Shown piece after piece: positions 26,479-35,354 of a DNA stretch of 41,284 bases. A program made the position numbers and the translations under genes. Where the stretch lies: positions 1 to 41,284 of the forward strand of contig JACIYB010000004.1 of NCBI GenBank assembly GCA_014360155.1, read 5' to 3'. Each line of letters starts with the position of its first letter. The stretch's first letter is position 1. The notes under the pieces were generated by a model. The model had not been told where the DNA came from and made no database searches. It was given only the letters and a program-made list of their open reading frames with translations. Source of the stretch: Syntrophomonadaceae bacterium. GTDB taxonomy: Bacteria > Bacillota > Syntrophomonadia > Syntrophomonadales > Syntrophomonadaceae.

Positions 26479-26780
26479 GGCGTTACCCAATACAGATTGG
26501 CCGTTGACCCGAGATTGTCATAAGTCGGCATGGCGTCAGAATCAACGCCGCTGGATTTGACCAGCAAATCGCCGCCAAGCATCAGGTAGGCGAATTGCTC
26601 AAGCAATGACGCGCCGGTTATCAGCGGGATGCCCGCAAGCACGCTATTCCCCGCGCTGTCGTTAATATCCATATACCAGGTATCGGTGCGCCAGATGATT
26701 TTTAACTGGTAAACCGAGCCATTGAGCGACACACGGAAATACTGCGAGTTTGGCTGCGTCGGAATCAGGTATGTGGTCAT
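26475..26780 (-). CDS. Baseplate plug-like (DUF6983-type) protein
   Basis: SVYQLKIIWRTDTWYMDINDSAGNSVLAGIPLITGASLLEQF. Confidence 0.65.
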   Translation of the reverse strand: MTTYLIPTQPNSQYFRVSLNGSVYQLKIIWRTDTWYMDINDSAGNSVLAGIPLITGASLLEQFAYLMLGGDLLVKSSGVDSDAMPTYDNLGSTANLYWVTP

Positions 26781-27325
26781 GGCAGAACGGTCTCCGTCAT
26801 TTGCACAGTGCCGCCATTCAACGGATAAGCAGTCGCGGACGGGTTGGCCTGATTAGAAGCGGGCGGCAATGATTGAATCTGCGTCTGCACGATGATGATT
26901 TCCCGGCACTGCATATCAACCTTGAGCGCGTTTTCCGTGTCCTGATCCGTGACCACTGAAAGCGATGTGATCAACATGTTCTTGTACTGGCGTTTTCCGG
27001 TAACGATATCGATCGGCACGGCGGATGCCTGAAGGTCGAGCAAGTGCTGATAAATCGTGTCGAGCGGGGTAAATGTGCCGCCGCCCCATCCGATAGATAG
27101 ATCAACTTCGACCGGCTCCTTGTATGCGTGATCGCTGATCTTTGAGCCCAATTCAGTCGGGTGGCTCGTAATCGTCAGCATGTCGTAATGACGCTCGGCA
27201 AGTGTCGCCTGCGCCACGATGCCGCCAATGCTGCGGAATGTTTTTGAGGTATTACCGAGCAGGGCCAGTGCGCCAGATACGCCGAGCGCAATCAGTCCGC
27301 CGCCAGAGGTATCAATCAGGCTCAT
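26777..27325 (-). CDS. Baseplate / Dit-like protein
   Basis: MLTITSHPTELGSKISDHAYKEPVEVDLSIGWGG. Confidence 0.65.
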   Translation of the reverse strand: MSLIDTSGGGLIALGVSGALALLGNTSKTFRSIGGIVAQATLAERHYDMLTITSHPTELGSKISDHAYKEPVEVDLSIGWGGGTFTPLDTIYQHLLDLQASAVPIDIVTGKRQYKNMLITSLSVVTDQDTENALKVDMQCREIIIVQTQIQSLPPASNQANPSATAYPLNGGTVQMTETVLP

Positions 27326-28968
27326 CGGTGCGCCCCTGCGGTGTTACGCGCCAACTGCTGCGCTACATGCGCCTGTGCCTTTTCCACTTCCTTGGCGGTC
27401 AGTTTGGGGTCGGTGGATCGCACGTTGATCGTGGTGTTGATGTTTTGGGCGATACCCATCCGGCGCGGGACTTCTTCGCCATAGTTGCCGGGTGACTCAT
27501 AATCCCGCGTAACGATTTCATTTAGTCGCGCCAGATTATGCGGATTTGCCTGCATCTTCTTCCATTCGGGCCGGTGTTTGATTTCCCATGCCGCGAAGTC
27601 AAGCTGATCGTTTACGTCCGCAGCCTGTAACGGGAACCCCATGTGCTTCATAAATAGGGCTTGGCGCGTCTTATCCCATTGGACCAATCCAAGATGACCT
27701 TGGTTGTGCGCATGAGGGTTAAACGATGACTCTTGTTGCATACTCGCGGCCATTGCCACGGCCTGCTCTCTAGTTAACCCATTAGCCATTAACCGCGCGA
27801 CCGCATACCTACTCTTTTGCCGAAGCGCATAGGTATTTGCGGCTGTTTTCTGCTTCTCAAGCGCAGCTTTTCCCGCATCTATATCGCTTTGTTTTCGAGG
27901 GAAGTCCATGCCATCGGCGCTTTTCTGCTTCTCAAGCGCAGCTTTTCCCGCATCTATATCGCTTTGTTTTCGAGGGAAGTCCATGCCATCGGCGCTTGAT
28001 GTTGGATTCAGCGCGGGGCTATAAGCCAATCCGCCGACAAGAGCGCCGAGCGGGCCAAGCCAGCTAACTCCGGCGACCTCTGCCGCTGTCAATCCACCGG
28101 AAGCAGCCGAAGCAGCCGCTCCACCGTAGATCAGCCTTTTAGCCAGCCCGAGCGCAACCATGCCCGCGCCAACTTCAGCGAGTGGCGGCGCAATGACGGA
28201 AAACTCCCCGATCAGCTTATTAAGCCAATTGTTATTATCGGCCATCAACAGATTGGACTTCTCAAGTGTCTTGTTGAGAATTTCCATCGGTGTGAGTTCT
28301 GCCGTGGCTTTATCCCCTTCGATATAAGCACCGGCAAGCCGATACTGATTCATTACGGCGTGGCCTTTTGCGCCAGCCTTGTCCATGCTGTTGCCTTCGG
28401 CTGCGCGGTACTTGTCGAGAGCAGCGCCGAACCCCTTTTGCCGCATTGCCAGCTCGGTGTTTTCATCAATGCCGAGCATTTCAGCGTACTGCTTGGCCTG
28501 GTACTGCGGCATTCCCTGGAATGCGTGCGCCAGATCCTTCATGATCGCAACAGTGTCGCGTGCGTGGCCCTTGTTGTCTTTCAGCTTGATACCGATTGAC
28601 GACAGGAATGCACCGGAGCCGGGATTGTTCCGAATAAACCCGGCAACACCTTCAAGTGATCCTTGCGCGCCGCCAGCCGACGAGCCGAAAGATGCCGCTG
28701 CTTTTTGCAGGGCGATAAGATCCGCGATATGCGTGCCAGTCCGGTTTGCCGCAAAACCAAGCTGCTCCATGCTGCGTGCGTAGTTAAGTGTGCCTTTCGC
28801 GGCAACCAGCCCCATTGCACCCAATGCCGCAGCCGCCTTCAATGATGTTTTTGCAAAGCTACCAATCTTGGACTCGGTGGTTTTTACGCCGTCGAGCAAG
28901 CGCCGCTGGCTGGCTTCGTCCTGCTGATATTTCAGCGAGACTAAAAACTCTTGAAGGGTATCAGCCAT
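27322..28968 (-). CDS. Tape measure protein with C-terminal phage tail lysozyme domain
   Basis: N-term coiled region; C-term GLTREQAVAMAASMQQESSFNPHAHNQGHLGLVQWDKTRQ...; directly after chaperone. Confidence 0.85.
   Translation of the reverse strand: MADTLQEFLVSLKYQQDEASQRRLLDGVKTTESKIGSFAKTSLKAAAALGAMGLVAAKGTLNYARSMEQLGFAANRTGTHIADLIALQKAAASFGSSAGGAQGSLEGVAGFIRNNPGSGAFLSSIGIKLKDNKGHARDTVAIMKDLAHAFQGMPQYQAKQYAEMLGIDENTELAMRQKGFGAALDKYRAAEGNSMDKAGAKGHAVMNQYRLAGAYIEGDKATAELTPMEILNKTLEKSNLLMADNNNWLNKLIGEFSVIAPPLAEVGAGMVALGLAKRLIYGGAAASAASGGLTAAEVAGVSWLGPLGALVGGLAYSPALNPTSSADGMDFPRKQSDIDAGKAALEKQKSADGMDFPRKQSDIDAGKAALEKQKTAANTYALRQKSRYAVARLMANGLTREQAVAMAASMQQESSFNPHAHNQGHLGLVQWDKTRQALFMKHMGFPLQAADVNDQLDFAAWEIKHRPEWKKMQANPHNLARLNEIVTRDYESPGNYGEEVPRRMGIAQNINTTINVRSTDPKLTAKEVEKAQAHVAQQLARNTAGAHR
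27846..27995. repeat. Perfect tandem duplication, 2 x 75 bp, in tape measure gene
   Basis: 27846-27920 = 27921-27995; encodes SADGMDFPRKQSDIDAGKAALEKQK twice. Confidence 0.95.
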
Positions 28969-29499
28969 TTTCGTTATGTGCCTTTCGGTCTAGGAAGTTG
29001 TTCATTCGCACGAAGTCGATCAATTGCAGCGAACCATCAAGCGCCGATTCATAACGGCACATGCCCGCGCCAATAGGGCGAAGGATAAAGTCCTCTGGGT
29101 CGCTCAGGAATCGCTCGCCAGCGGGTTCGTACCGAACACCAGACTGACGAGGCGCGAGAAAAAAGGGGCGATACCGTCCTTGAGTGCCATATAGACAAGC
29201 TCCATCAAGTCAGCCCCGTCGATATCCTCGAACATCATCTTTCCGGCGCTGGCGTTGTAGATATCCGTCCAGCTTGTGCCTGCCCGCCGCTTGATGACTT
29301 TTAGGGCTTCCTTAGTGACGAATTCAACATCCGCCAGAGGTGCTTGTGCCAATGCCTCGGAGAAAGCAGCCAGAGTAGCGTTCTCGCCAGCGATATGCAA
29401 AACCAATGGCGATACCTTCATACCAACATAAAGCTGCGTAAAGGCATCCATGCGCGACACTGAATAGGTGTGCTCGCCGATCTTGAATTCGGTAGCCAT
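28961..29499 (-). CDS. Tail assembly chaperone, -1 frameshifted long form (179 aa)
   Basis: Slippery C CCT TTT at 29167-29161; -1 frame open to TGA 28963-28961 encoding ...GERFLSDPEDFILRPIGAGMCRYESALDGSLQLIDFVRMNNFLDRKAHNENG. Confidence 0.65.
29104..29499 (-). CDS. Tail assembly chaperone, short form
   Basis: MATEFKIGEHTYSVSRMDAFTQLYVGMKVSPLV...; between tube and tape measure. Confidence 0.8.
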   Translation of the reverse strand: MATEFKIGEHTYSVSRMDAFTQLYVGMKVSPLVLHIAGENATLAAFSEALAQAPLADVEFVTKEALKVIKRRAGTSWTDIYNASAGKMMFEDIDGADLMELVYMALKDGIAPFFSRLVSLVFGTNPLASDS

Positions 29500-29939
29500 T
29501 ACGCGATGCTCGCAGCCAGCAATTCATCCATCTCGATGCCTTCCAGTTCCCACTCGTTCATCCCGCCTTCTTCGGCGTAGGTGACGACCGGCTGCTTCTT
29601 GAATGCGACCTCACGCAATGAGATCGCATCGCCAATGGATGAAACCACGGTGATGACGTTCTGGCCCCAGAGTGTCGAGCTGGTTTGCTGGAAGTTGTAC
29701 ATCGCAGACAGCAACGCATTCACCGGGCTATTTTTGAGCAGGCGAATAGTGATACCGGCGGATTTATCAGCACGAAGGCTGTGCATACCTGAGCCATCAG
29801 CGCCGATATCCATGCGGTTCTTGTCCTCGCGTGGCGTAATCGTAATGCCTTCCTTCGCTGCGCCACCGGTCAGTGTGAACGCGCCGCCTGGGCCTGCAAT
29901 CGCGCAATGTGTGTCGAGGAATGAGTAAGTTTTAGACAT
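29499..29939 (-). CDS. Tail tube protein (DUF3277-like)
   Basis: MSKTYSFLDTHCAIAGPGGAFTLTGGAAKEGITITPREDKNRMDIGADGSGMHSL. Confidence 0.8.
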   Translation of the reverse strand: MSKTYSFLDTHCAIAGPGGAFTLTGGAAKEGITITPREDKNRMDIGADGSGMHSLRADKSAGITIRLLKNSPVNALLSAMYNFQQTSSTLWGQNVITVVSSIGDAISLREVAFKKQPVVTYAEEGGMNEWELEGIEMDELLAASIA

Positions 29940-29963
29940 GGTGTCCTCTCAAATTTCGGGCAA

Positions 29964-29987
29964 TAAAAAACCCGCACAAGGCGGGTT
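29964..29987 (-). terminator. Rho-independent terminator between sheath and tube genes
   Basis: Minus AACCCGC-CTTGT-GCGGGTTTTTT. Confidence 0.65.
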
Positions 29988-30008
29988 GATTTGGGTTGTG
30001 TGGCCGGC

Positions 30009-31502
30009 TTAACGGTTGATATTCACGATCACGTCAACGGTGTGAATCGCGCCCGCCAGTTTCGCGGCAACCTGGAATGTCACGGACTTGCGTGCAGCAC
30101 GGTCGGCTGGGTTCTGGCTTGAGATTGGCGGGGCGTAGACGTAATAGCCTTTTGACAGGAAGTCATTCTGTTTCAATGAGCCGAACCCAGGCTGCGTCCA
30201 TGTTCCCGGTGCAAGCAGCCCGTTTGTAACTCCTTGGGCGCACACAAGCTCGATAGTGGTTGCAATGATGTGATTGCCCGCATCGGTCTGGGGAATCTTG
30301 GTCGGGTTGCTATACAGCAAGTTGTAGACGCTGTTCTGAATGTCGATAGCCAGCCAGTCCGCGCCGAAGATCGTGTCGATGAAGTCGCCGGAAGCCACAA
30401 CGCCGTTCTGAATGATCGCCGTGTTGTTGTCGTAGGCAACAAACACGTTGCAATTGAACCCGGTGAGCGCGGCAAGCTGGTTGCTGTTGATCTGCTCGGC
30501 AACCACGCCAGGCTCTGTCTTGTACATCAGCGTGATGACGGTGTTGTTCGCCGTGTAATCCGTGGTCAGGATGCGCGCCATCAGCGACACAACGGCATAC
30601 TTGGAATTGCTGCTGTACTGGGTCAGCGTTTTCTTGTAGCCGAGCTGCTTTAACTGGTATGCAATGTTCGTGGTGTCAGATGCAACCAGTACAGCCGCTT
30701 CTTGTGTGTTCACGCCGTAAGCGTGCTTGGTGTTCGCGCCTTCGACATAGGCCGCAATCGCCAGATGGTCGGCATCCTGCGCGCCATCAACGAACAGTCC
30801 GTAAAACTGCTGGCCGTATGCCGAATCGAACAGGGCAGCCGCCGAAACTGCGGTTTCAATCGCAATACCGTCGACCACATAAGCACCGGAGCTTGTCGCT
30901 GTGCCGCCGAGCATGGCGCTGATGTCGGTTCCCGTTGCAGGGGCGCTCAGGAAGCTATATTTGCTTGTTGCGCCCGTTGTGCCTGACTTGAACTCAAAGC
31001 GCTCGTATGAGGCATTCCAGACGACTGTCGCGCCAGGCTTCACCACGACGATAGCTGTTTGAATTGTTGACGCCACGCCGTTCAGGTTGGTGACGGCGCT
31101 GAAATTCAAGCCGGTGATTGCACTCGCTGTGCCGTCGATGGTCACATTGAACGCGCCAGCCGTCACCGCCTGCCATGTGGTCATCAACTGCTGCGCGGCG
31201 CTCAACGTCGCGCCGATCAACAGGCCAGCGGTAGCGGTAGCCGCCCATCGGCCAATCAGCAAGTTGCCCGGCTGAGGTGTTTGACCGAACCATTCCGTTG
31301 CAGCCAAATACTCAGGGGCAGTTGTCCCGAAGTCAGTCGCTACGCCGCTCAATGTCGAGTAGGTGCGCATCCGCTCAACCACGTTGATGACATCGGACGA
31401 GCCTAGAACAAGAAGATTGGACAGGCTTTGTGCCTGAGCCGGTGTTGATGCCAGATTAACGGCAACGGACACCAGCGAGGATGAAGGAAGTTGTGCGGCC
31501 AT
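30009..31502 (-). CDS. Contractile tail sheath protein (DUF3383-like)
   Basis: ...VINVVERMRTYSTLSGVATDFGTTAPEYLAATEWFGQTPQPGNLLIGRWA. Confidence 0.87.
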   Translation of the reverse strand: MAAQLPSSSLVSVAVNLASTPAQAQSLSNLLVLGSSDVINVVERMRTYSTLSGVATDFGTTAPEYLAATEWFGQTPQPGNLLIGRWAATATAGLLIGATLSAAQQLMTTWQAVTAGAFNVTIDGTASAITGLNFSAVTNLNGVASTIQTAIVVVKPGATVVWNASYERFEFKSGTTGATSKYSFLSAPATGTDISAMLGGTATSSGAYVVDGIAIETAVSAAALFDSAYGQQFYGLFVDGAQDADHLAIAAYVEGANTKHAYGVNTQEAAVLVASDTTNIAYQLKQLGYKKTLTQYSSNSKYAVVSLMARILTTDYTANNTVITLMYKTEPGVVAEQINSNQLAALTGFNCNVFVAYDNNTAIIQNGVVASGDFIDTIFGADWLAIDIQNSVYNLLYSNPTKIPQTDAGNHIIATTIELVCAQGVTNGLLAPGTWTQPGFGSLKQNDFLSKGYYVYAPPISSQNPADRAARKSVTFQVAAKLAGAIHTVDVIVNINR

Positions 31503-31513
31503 TGGTTGCCTCG

Positions 31514-32092
31514 TTATGTGATGTTGATGGTTTCAATTAGGCCGGTGTCGGTTTGAATCTGAACCGCTCCGGCAAGCAGGCTGAGAACTGGATAAGTGCG
31601 ACTGATCAGGCGGCGAAAGGTGATTTGCACATCAATGCGCTTTGTCCACTGCTCGTTGATCTGCATTGCCGCATTCTTTGGATCGCCAACACGAACAAGA
31701 GCGATGCCCTGTGAGTTCATGTATTCGCGGTTCTGGTCGAGCGACAAGCCGTCGCGCAGCAACGCCTCGGTAGCGCTGGCATTGGGGCCATAGAAGCTAA
31801 CGAGATTGATTAATTCCTGATTTCGGCAGATGGTGAAAATCTGAGTCGATTCATCGAACTCTTGCCACGCCACGCCGTCATCCTTGCGCTCAGTGACACC
31901 CTGGGCTATCCAGTTGGTGTTGCGTGCTGGCATATTTGGCGGGTCAGGCTGCCAGCGCGGGCGAACAAGTGACGAAGTGATGCCGGTCACGCCGGAGATC
32001 ACGCCATTGAAAAACCTATCAAGGGCTTCGTCGTCAAGTGGCGCGGTGCTGCCGGGCGATAAATAGCCGCCAGTTGCGCTGGTGTTAGCCAT
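31514..32092 (-). CDS. Neck/terminator-like structural protein
   Basis: LVRPRWQPDPPNMPARNTNWIAQGVTERKDD...ATEALLRDGLSLDQNREYMNSQGIALVRVG. Confidence 0.65.
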   Translation of the reverse strand: MANTSATGGYLSPGSTAPLDDEALDRFFNGVISGVTGITSSLVRPRWQPDPPNMPARNTNWIAQGVTERKDDGVAWQEFDESTQIFTICRNQELINLVSFYGPNASATEALLRDGLSLDQNREYMNSQGIALVRVGDPKNAAMQINEQWTKRIDVQITFRRLISRTYPVLSLLAGAVQIQTDTGLIETINIT

Positions 32093-32450
32093 TGTTCACG
32101 TCCTGCAGATCGGTGAGCTTGCAAACAGCGCGGGTATATCCAAACGATTGGTAGTCGTTGACGATGGCGACAACAAACGTCTGCCCCTTGTAGACGATCA
32201 AATCAGGCTGACCGCCAACAGTGGGCCCGTTCAATGGGCTGAGCGTGGTCACTTGAATCGTGTCCTGATACGTCTGCGCGTCATCAAAACGCATCATCCC
32301 TGTCTTGCTCGGGCTGGTGCATACCGCTTGAATCGTCGTGCTTGTACTGGTCACGGTCGTTTCGCCGTATTGGTTCACCACCTCGGCACGCTGCACGCGG
32401 GTGACCGGCTGCATGAACTCGGGATCAAGTGCATCGGCAACGTTAATCAT
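32085..32450 (-). CDS. Head-tail structural protein
   Basis: 121-aa ORF in canonical position. Confidence 0.55.
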   Translation of the reverse strand: MINVADALDPEFMQPVTRVQRAEVVNQYGETTVTSTSTTIQAVCTSPSKTGMMRFDDAQTYQDTIQVTTLSPLNGPTVGGQPDLIVYKGQTFVVAIVNDYQSFGYTRAVCKLTDLQDVNNG

Positions 32451-32940
32451 CGATCTGCTTCACAACGTAGGTGATTGATTGCTTTAATGCGCCGGTCACG
32501 ATCAGCGGCTTTTCACCGGCGAACCCTTTGCGCTGACGAGCCGCTATGGTTGATTCCTTCAATGCAGGCTCAATGCCGTTATTGATTGTCTGAACCACTG
32601 AGTTTTGCGCCATCAGGCCCGCGCCTTCGAGCGCCTTTTCTTCGATGCCGATTGGATCACCATTCAGTTTCAGTATCTTCTCGGCACCCTTGGCGAGTCG
32701 CTTCTGCGCGTCATTCCAGATAGCCCGAACGCCTGGAATCAGGAACGGGCGCGGCGGGATGTTCTTTTCAGGTGCGCCGAACTCGTTGATGAATCCGATC
32801 TGTGCATTTGTGATCGTGGCGTCATGCCGCTCGTTGCCCGTTTCATCAGACGGAATGCCCACCAGAACCTCACGCTTGGCGAATGACTCCATCGCCCGCT
32901 TGAGTTTCGGCAGATTGTCCTTGAGCTTCTTGACGCTCAT
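32443..32940 (-). CDS. Virion morphogenesis / gp10-like tail completion protein
   Basis: VLVGIPSDETGNERHDATITNAQIGFINEFGAPEKNIPPRPFLIPGV. Confidence 0.7.
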   Translation of the reverse strand: MSVKKLKDNLPKLKRAMESFAKREVLVGIPSDETGNERHDATITNAQIGFINEFGAPEKNIPPRPFLIPGVRAIWNDAQKRLAKGAEKILKLNGDPIGIEEKALEGAGLMAQNSVVQTINNGIEPALKESTIAARQRKGFAGEKPLIVTGALKQSITYVVKQIDD

Positions 32941-33320
32941 TGCGCGTTAACCTGCATCCCGCCTGCGCCCATCATCCGGGCAAGCTGAATCCACTGAACG
33001 CCGTATGTGGTCGCGTTGTACATGCCCGCGCCGGTGATCGTTACCGCCGCCGAGTCCATGGATACACTCACGCCATCAACGGCTTTTGCAGTCAGAACGC
33101 CCTTGACTTGACCAAGAGGCGTTCCGGCTGTTTGCGCGCTCGCATTGGCAGATGCCAGCACGAGATAATGCGCAGTTAATAGGGCCTGTCCTTGGCTTGC
33201 CAGCGATCCCCACCGAGCCACATTGATCAGGTTCGCAGCTACGGATAGCCAGAACGTGATGATTGCGGTATTCACTGAGGCGAACTCAGGAAAAATGGCG
33301 AGGAATTGCGCTGGTGTCAT
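32937..33320 (-). CDS. DUF4054-like head-tail connector
   Basis: MTPAQFLAIFPEFASVNTAIITFWLSVAANLINVARWGSLASQGQALLTAHYLVL. Confidence 0.75.
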   Translation of the reverse strand: MTPAQFLAIFPEFASVNTAIITFWLSVAANLINVARWGSLASQGQALLTAHYLVLASANASAQTAGTPLGQVKGVLTAKAVDGVSVSMDSAAVTITGAGMYNATTYGVQWIQLARMMGAGGMQVNAQ

Positions 33321-33325
33321 TTTGC

Positions 33326-33505
33326 TTACTCAGCTTTAGGCGCAGCTTTAGGCGCAGCTTTTGGCTTGCCTTCAATGTCGATGTGAATCTGGGCGAACCA
33401 GTGCTTCGCATCGGCATCGGGCATCTCTTTAACGCCCATCTCGTAACGAACCTTTTCGCCGTTGTCACGGGTCAGGGTGAACGGGGTGTGAACTACTACT
33501 TTCAT
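33326..33505 (-). CDS. Small structural-operon protein with Lys/Ala/Pro tail
   Basis: MKVVVHTPFTLTRDNGEKVRYEMGVKEMPDADAKHWFAQIHIDIEGKPKAAPKAAPKAE. Confidence 0.6.
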   Translation of the reverse strand: MKVVVHTPFTLTRDNGEKVRYEMGVKEMPDADAKHWFAQIHIDIEGKPKAAPKAAPKAE

Positions 33506-33514
33506 GGGTTTTCC

Positions 33515-34504
33515 TCAGATGCCGTCGCGGTAAGAGATTGTTTCGGTGTACACGGCCTCAACGACACCCAGACGGGCGTAGTAGTTGGTGTGCAGCCAGA
33601 TGCCCTGATACTGAACAGGAGTGGTCAACATGGTGGTCATCGGGAAACGGACCTTGTCGTATTCACGGGTGTAGGCAACCATGCGGTTTGTGCCGCCAGC
33701 GCCTGCGCCAGTCAGCCATTTAACCGGGTGGATTTCCAAAGGAACGCCGTTTTGCTCAAGACAAAGGCTGTTCTTGCTGATGTACTCGGCGATTGATGCG
33801 AAGGTGGCGCCGCCGATGGTCAATGGCTGCAACAGGGCAACGTACTGGACCGGGGGCACAAGGATTTGACGAGGCGCAACCGCAAAGCCGGAGTTGGTCC
33901 ATGTATCGACTTCGATTGAACGAACATCTGCGAGGATTTCCTGCGGGGTCTTGCTTGACCACAGCGGAGAAGATGACGCGCCGTTGGCCACATTAGATGT
34001 GTTCACATTAGGGTTATTGCACAAGCCGTACAGGTTCAAATCGGTGTCACCGGTATAAACCTGTTGGTCAATGTCCATGTTGTACTTGAGGCGGATTGCT
34101 TCGGCCTTCTGGCTGTCAATCGGGCGGCCTGTCTGCATGGCTGATTGCAGTTCTGGCAGCGTGTAGCTCAAAGCCATGCCCCACAGATTCAGCGGGCTGG
34201 CTGTCTTGCCAATATCAAGCTGCATATCAGGCATTGATGTTGCTGTCTTGCCGATCCACGCTTTACCGGTTGGGTTGGTACCGCCAACAGCCGCGAATGT
34301 GCTGTTAGTGAATGAGGAAAGCTCGTCACCGATGGTCACATCAGTACGAGGGTCGATGTCGCGGTGCCAGGTAACGGCAGCGAGCGGCATGTGCATTTGC
34401 TGGTCGAGGCGTTCCAATTCACCGATAAGGAAAGCACCGGCGCTATCCATGGTTGCCGAGTCAAACGTCAGCATGGCGTCTTTGGTGTAAAACTTCTTCT
34501 TCAT
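33515..34504 (-). CDS. Major capsid protein (DUF2184-like)
   Basis: MKKKFYTKDAMLTFDSATMDSAGAFLIGELERLDQQMHMPLAAVTWHRDIDPRTDVTIGDELSSFT. Confidence 0.85.
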   Translation of the reverse strand: MKKKFYTKDAMLTFDSATMDSAGAFLIGELERLDQQMHMPLAAVTWHRDIDPRTDVTIGDELSSFTNSTFAAVGGTNPTGKAWIGKTATSMPDMQLDIGKTASPLNLWGMALSYTLPELQSAMQTGRPIDSQKAEAIRLKYNMDIDQQVYTGDTDLNLYGLCNNPNVNTSNVANGASSSPLWSSKTPQEILADVRSIEVDTWTNSGFAVAPRQILVPPVQYVALLQPLTIGGATFASIAEYISKNSLCLEQNGVPLEIHPVKWLTGAGAGGTNRMVAYTREYDKVRFPMTTMLTTPVQYQGIWLHTNYYARLGVVEAVYTETISYRDGI

Positions 34505-34525
34505 GATTTTTTCCCTTTCAGAAAT

Positions 34526-34551
34526 GAAAAAACCCGCCACTAGGGCGGGTT
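34526..34551 (-). terminator. Rho-independent terminator just upstream of the capsid gene
   Basis: Minus ACCCGCC-CTAGT-GGCGGGTTTTTT. Confidence 0.65.
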
Positions 34552-34577
34552 GATTGGGTCGGGGTTAGTTGGGTCGA

Positions 34578-35342
34578 TTAAGCGCCGATGTTGTATGCAA
34601 TCTCTGCGTTGCCGTTGGAGTCGGCAGCCCCAGTGAAATAGGCGCCTGGCACTTTCACGGTGTTCTGCGACACGGCGATCGTGAACGAATCACCTGCGGC
34701 AAATGCCGTAGCACCAGCCGTGATGGTGAAAGACACGCCATCGCTGGAGGTGTACGCCGTGCCGGTGGTGCCATTGGCGCGCTCGAAACCGCTGGGGTCG
34801 AACACGCCAAACGTGGTTGCGCCGGTGAAAACGACACGCCAATTTCCGGCCGGCGTCGCCGCGGTCGCGGACAGCGATCCGATCGTCCCGTTGCCGGTAT
34901 TCGTGCCGGGCGTTCCAATCGGCGCTGGCGTGTCGGCAGCGGCTTCGACATCGCCAACAGCGGTGTTCGGAAGCGCGCCGTTCGCGGTCACGCGCACGTA
35001 GACGGGGCCATTCTTGGAGGGTGTGCCATTCGTCGATTTGACGGTCATGTAGCCCAGCTTCAGCACGTCGGTTTCGCCAGAGGTAGGCGGGGTCGAAACG
35101 CCCAGCGTGTTGCCGGACTGTGTTGGGAATGGGCGAACGTTGAAGCCGTAGATCAGCGCAGAGGTGTCGCCAGCACCGATTGGACGGACATGGCCTGTTG
35201 ACGCATCAACGGCAACAGGAACGCCGTACACGGTCGGCGGATTGGTTGAGAGGATGATGTTCGGCTCGATGTTGGTCGGAGCTTGCGAACGTGAGATAGC
35301 GCCAGGAATGCCGGAGGGCATGCGGTACAGGAAACTTGCCAT
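34578..35342 (-). CDS. Head decoration / structural protein
   Basis: Position between protease and MCP; ...SGIPGAISRSQAPTNIEPNIILSTNPPTVYGVPVAVDASTGHVRPIGAGD. Confidence 0.65.
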   Translation of the reverse strand: MASFLYRMPSGIPGAISRSQAPTNIEPNIILSTNPPTVYGVPVAVDASTGHVRPIGAGDTSALIYGFNVRPFPTQSGNTLGVSTPPTSGETDVLKLGYMTVKSTNGTPSKNGPVYVRVTANGALPNTAVGDVEAAADTPAPIGTPGTNTGNGTIGSLSATAATPAGNWRVVFTGATTFGVFDPSGFERANGTTGTAYTSSDGVSFTITAGATAFAAGDSFTIAVSQNTVKVPGAYFTGAADSNGNAEIAYNIGA

Positions 35343-35354
35343 TTTTTATGATCC

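Noticed and set aside
27817-28067. Plus-strand repetitive ORFs over the tape measure gene
   Set aside because: Shadows of the 75-bp duplication in the tape measure CDS.
33326-33380. Short 12-bp GGCGCAGCTTTA repeats
   Set aside because: Only 2-3 copies encoding a KAAP tail in a small structural-operon protein; ordinary low-complexity tail.
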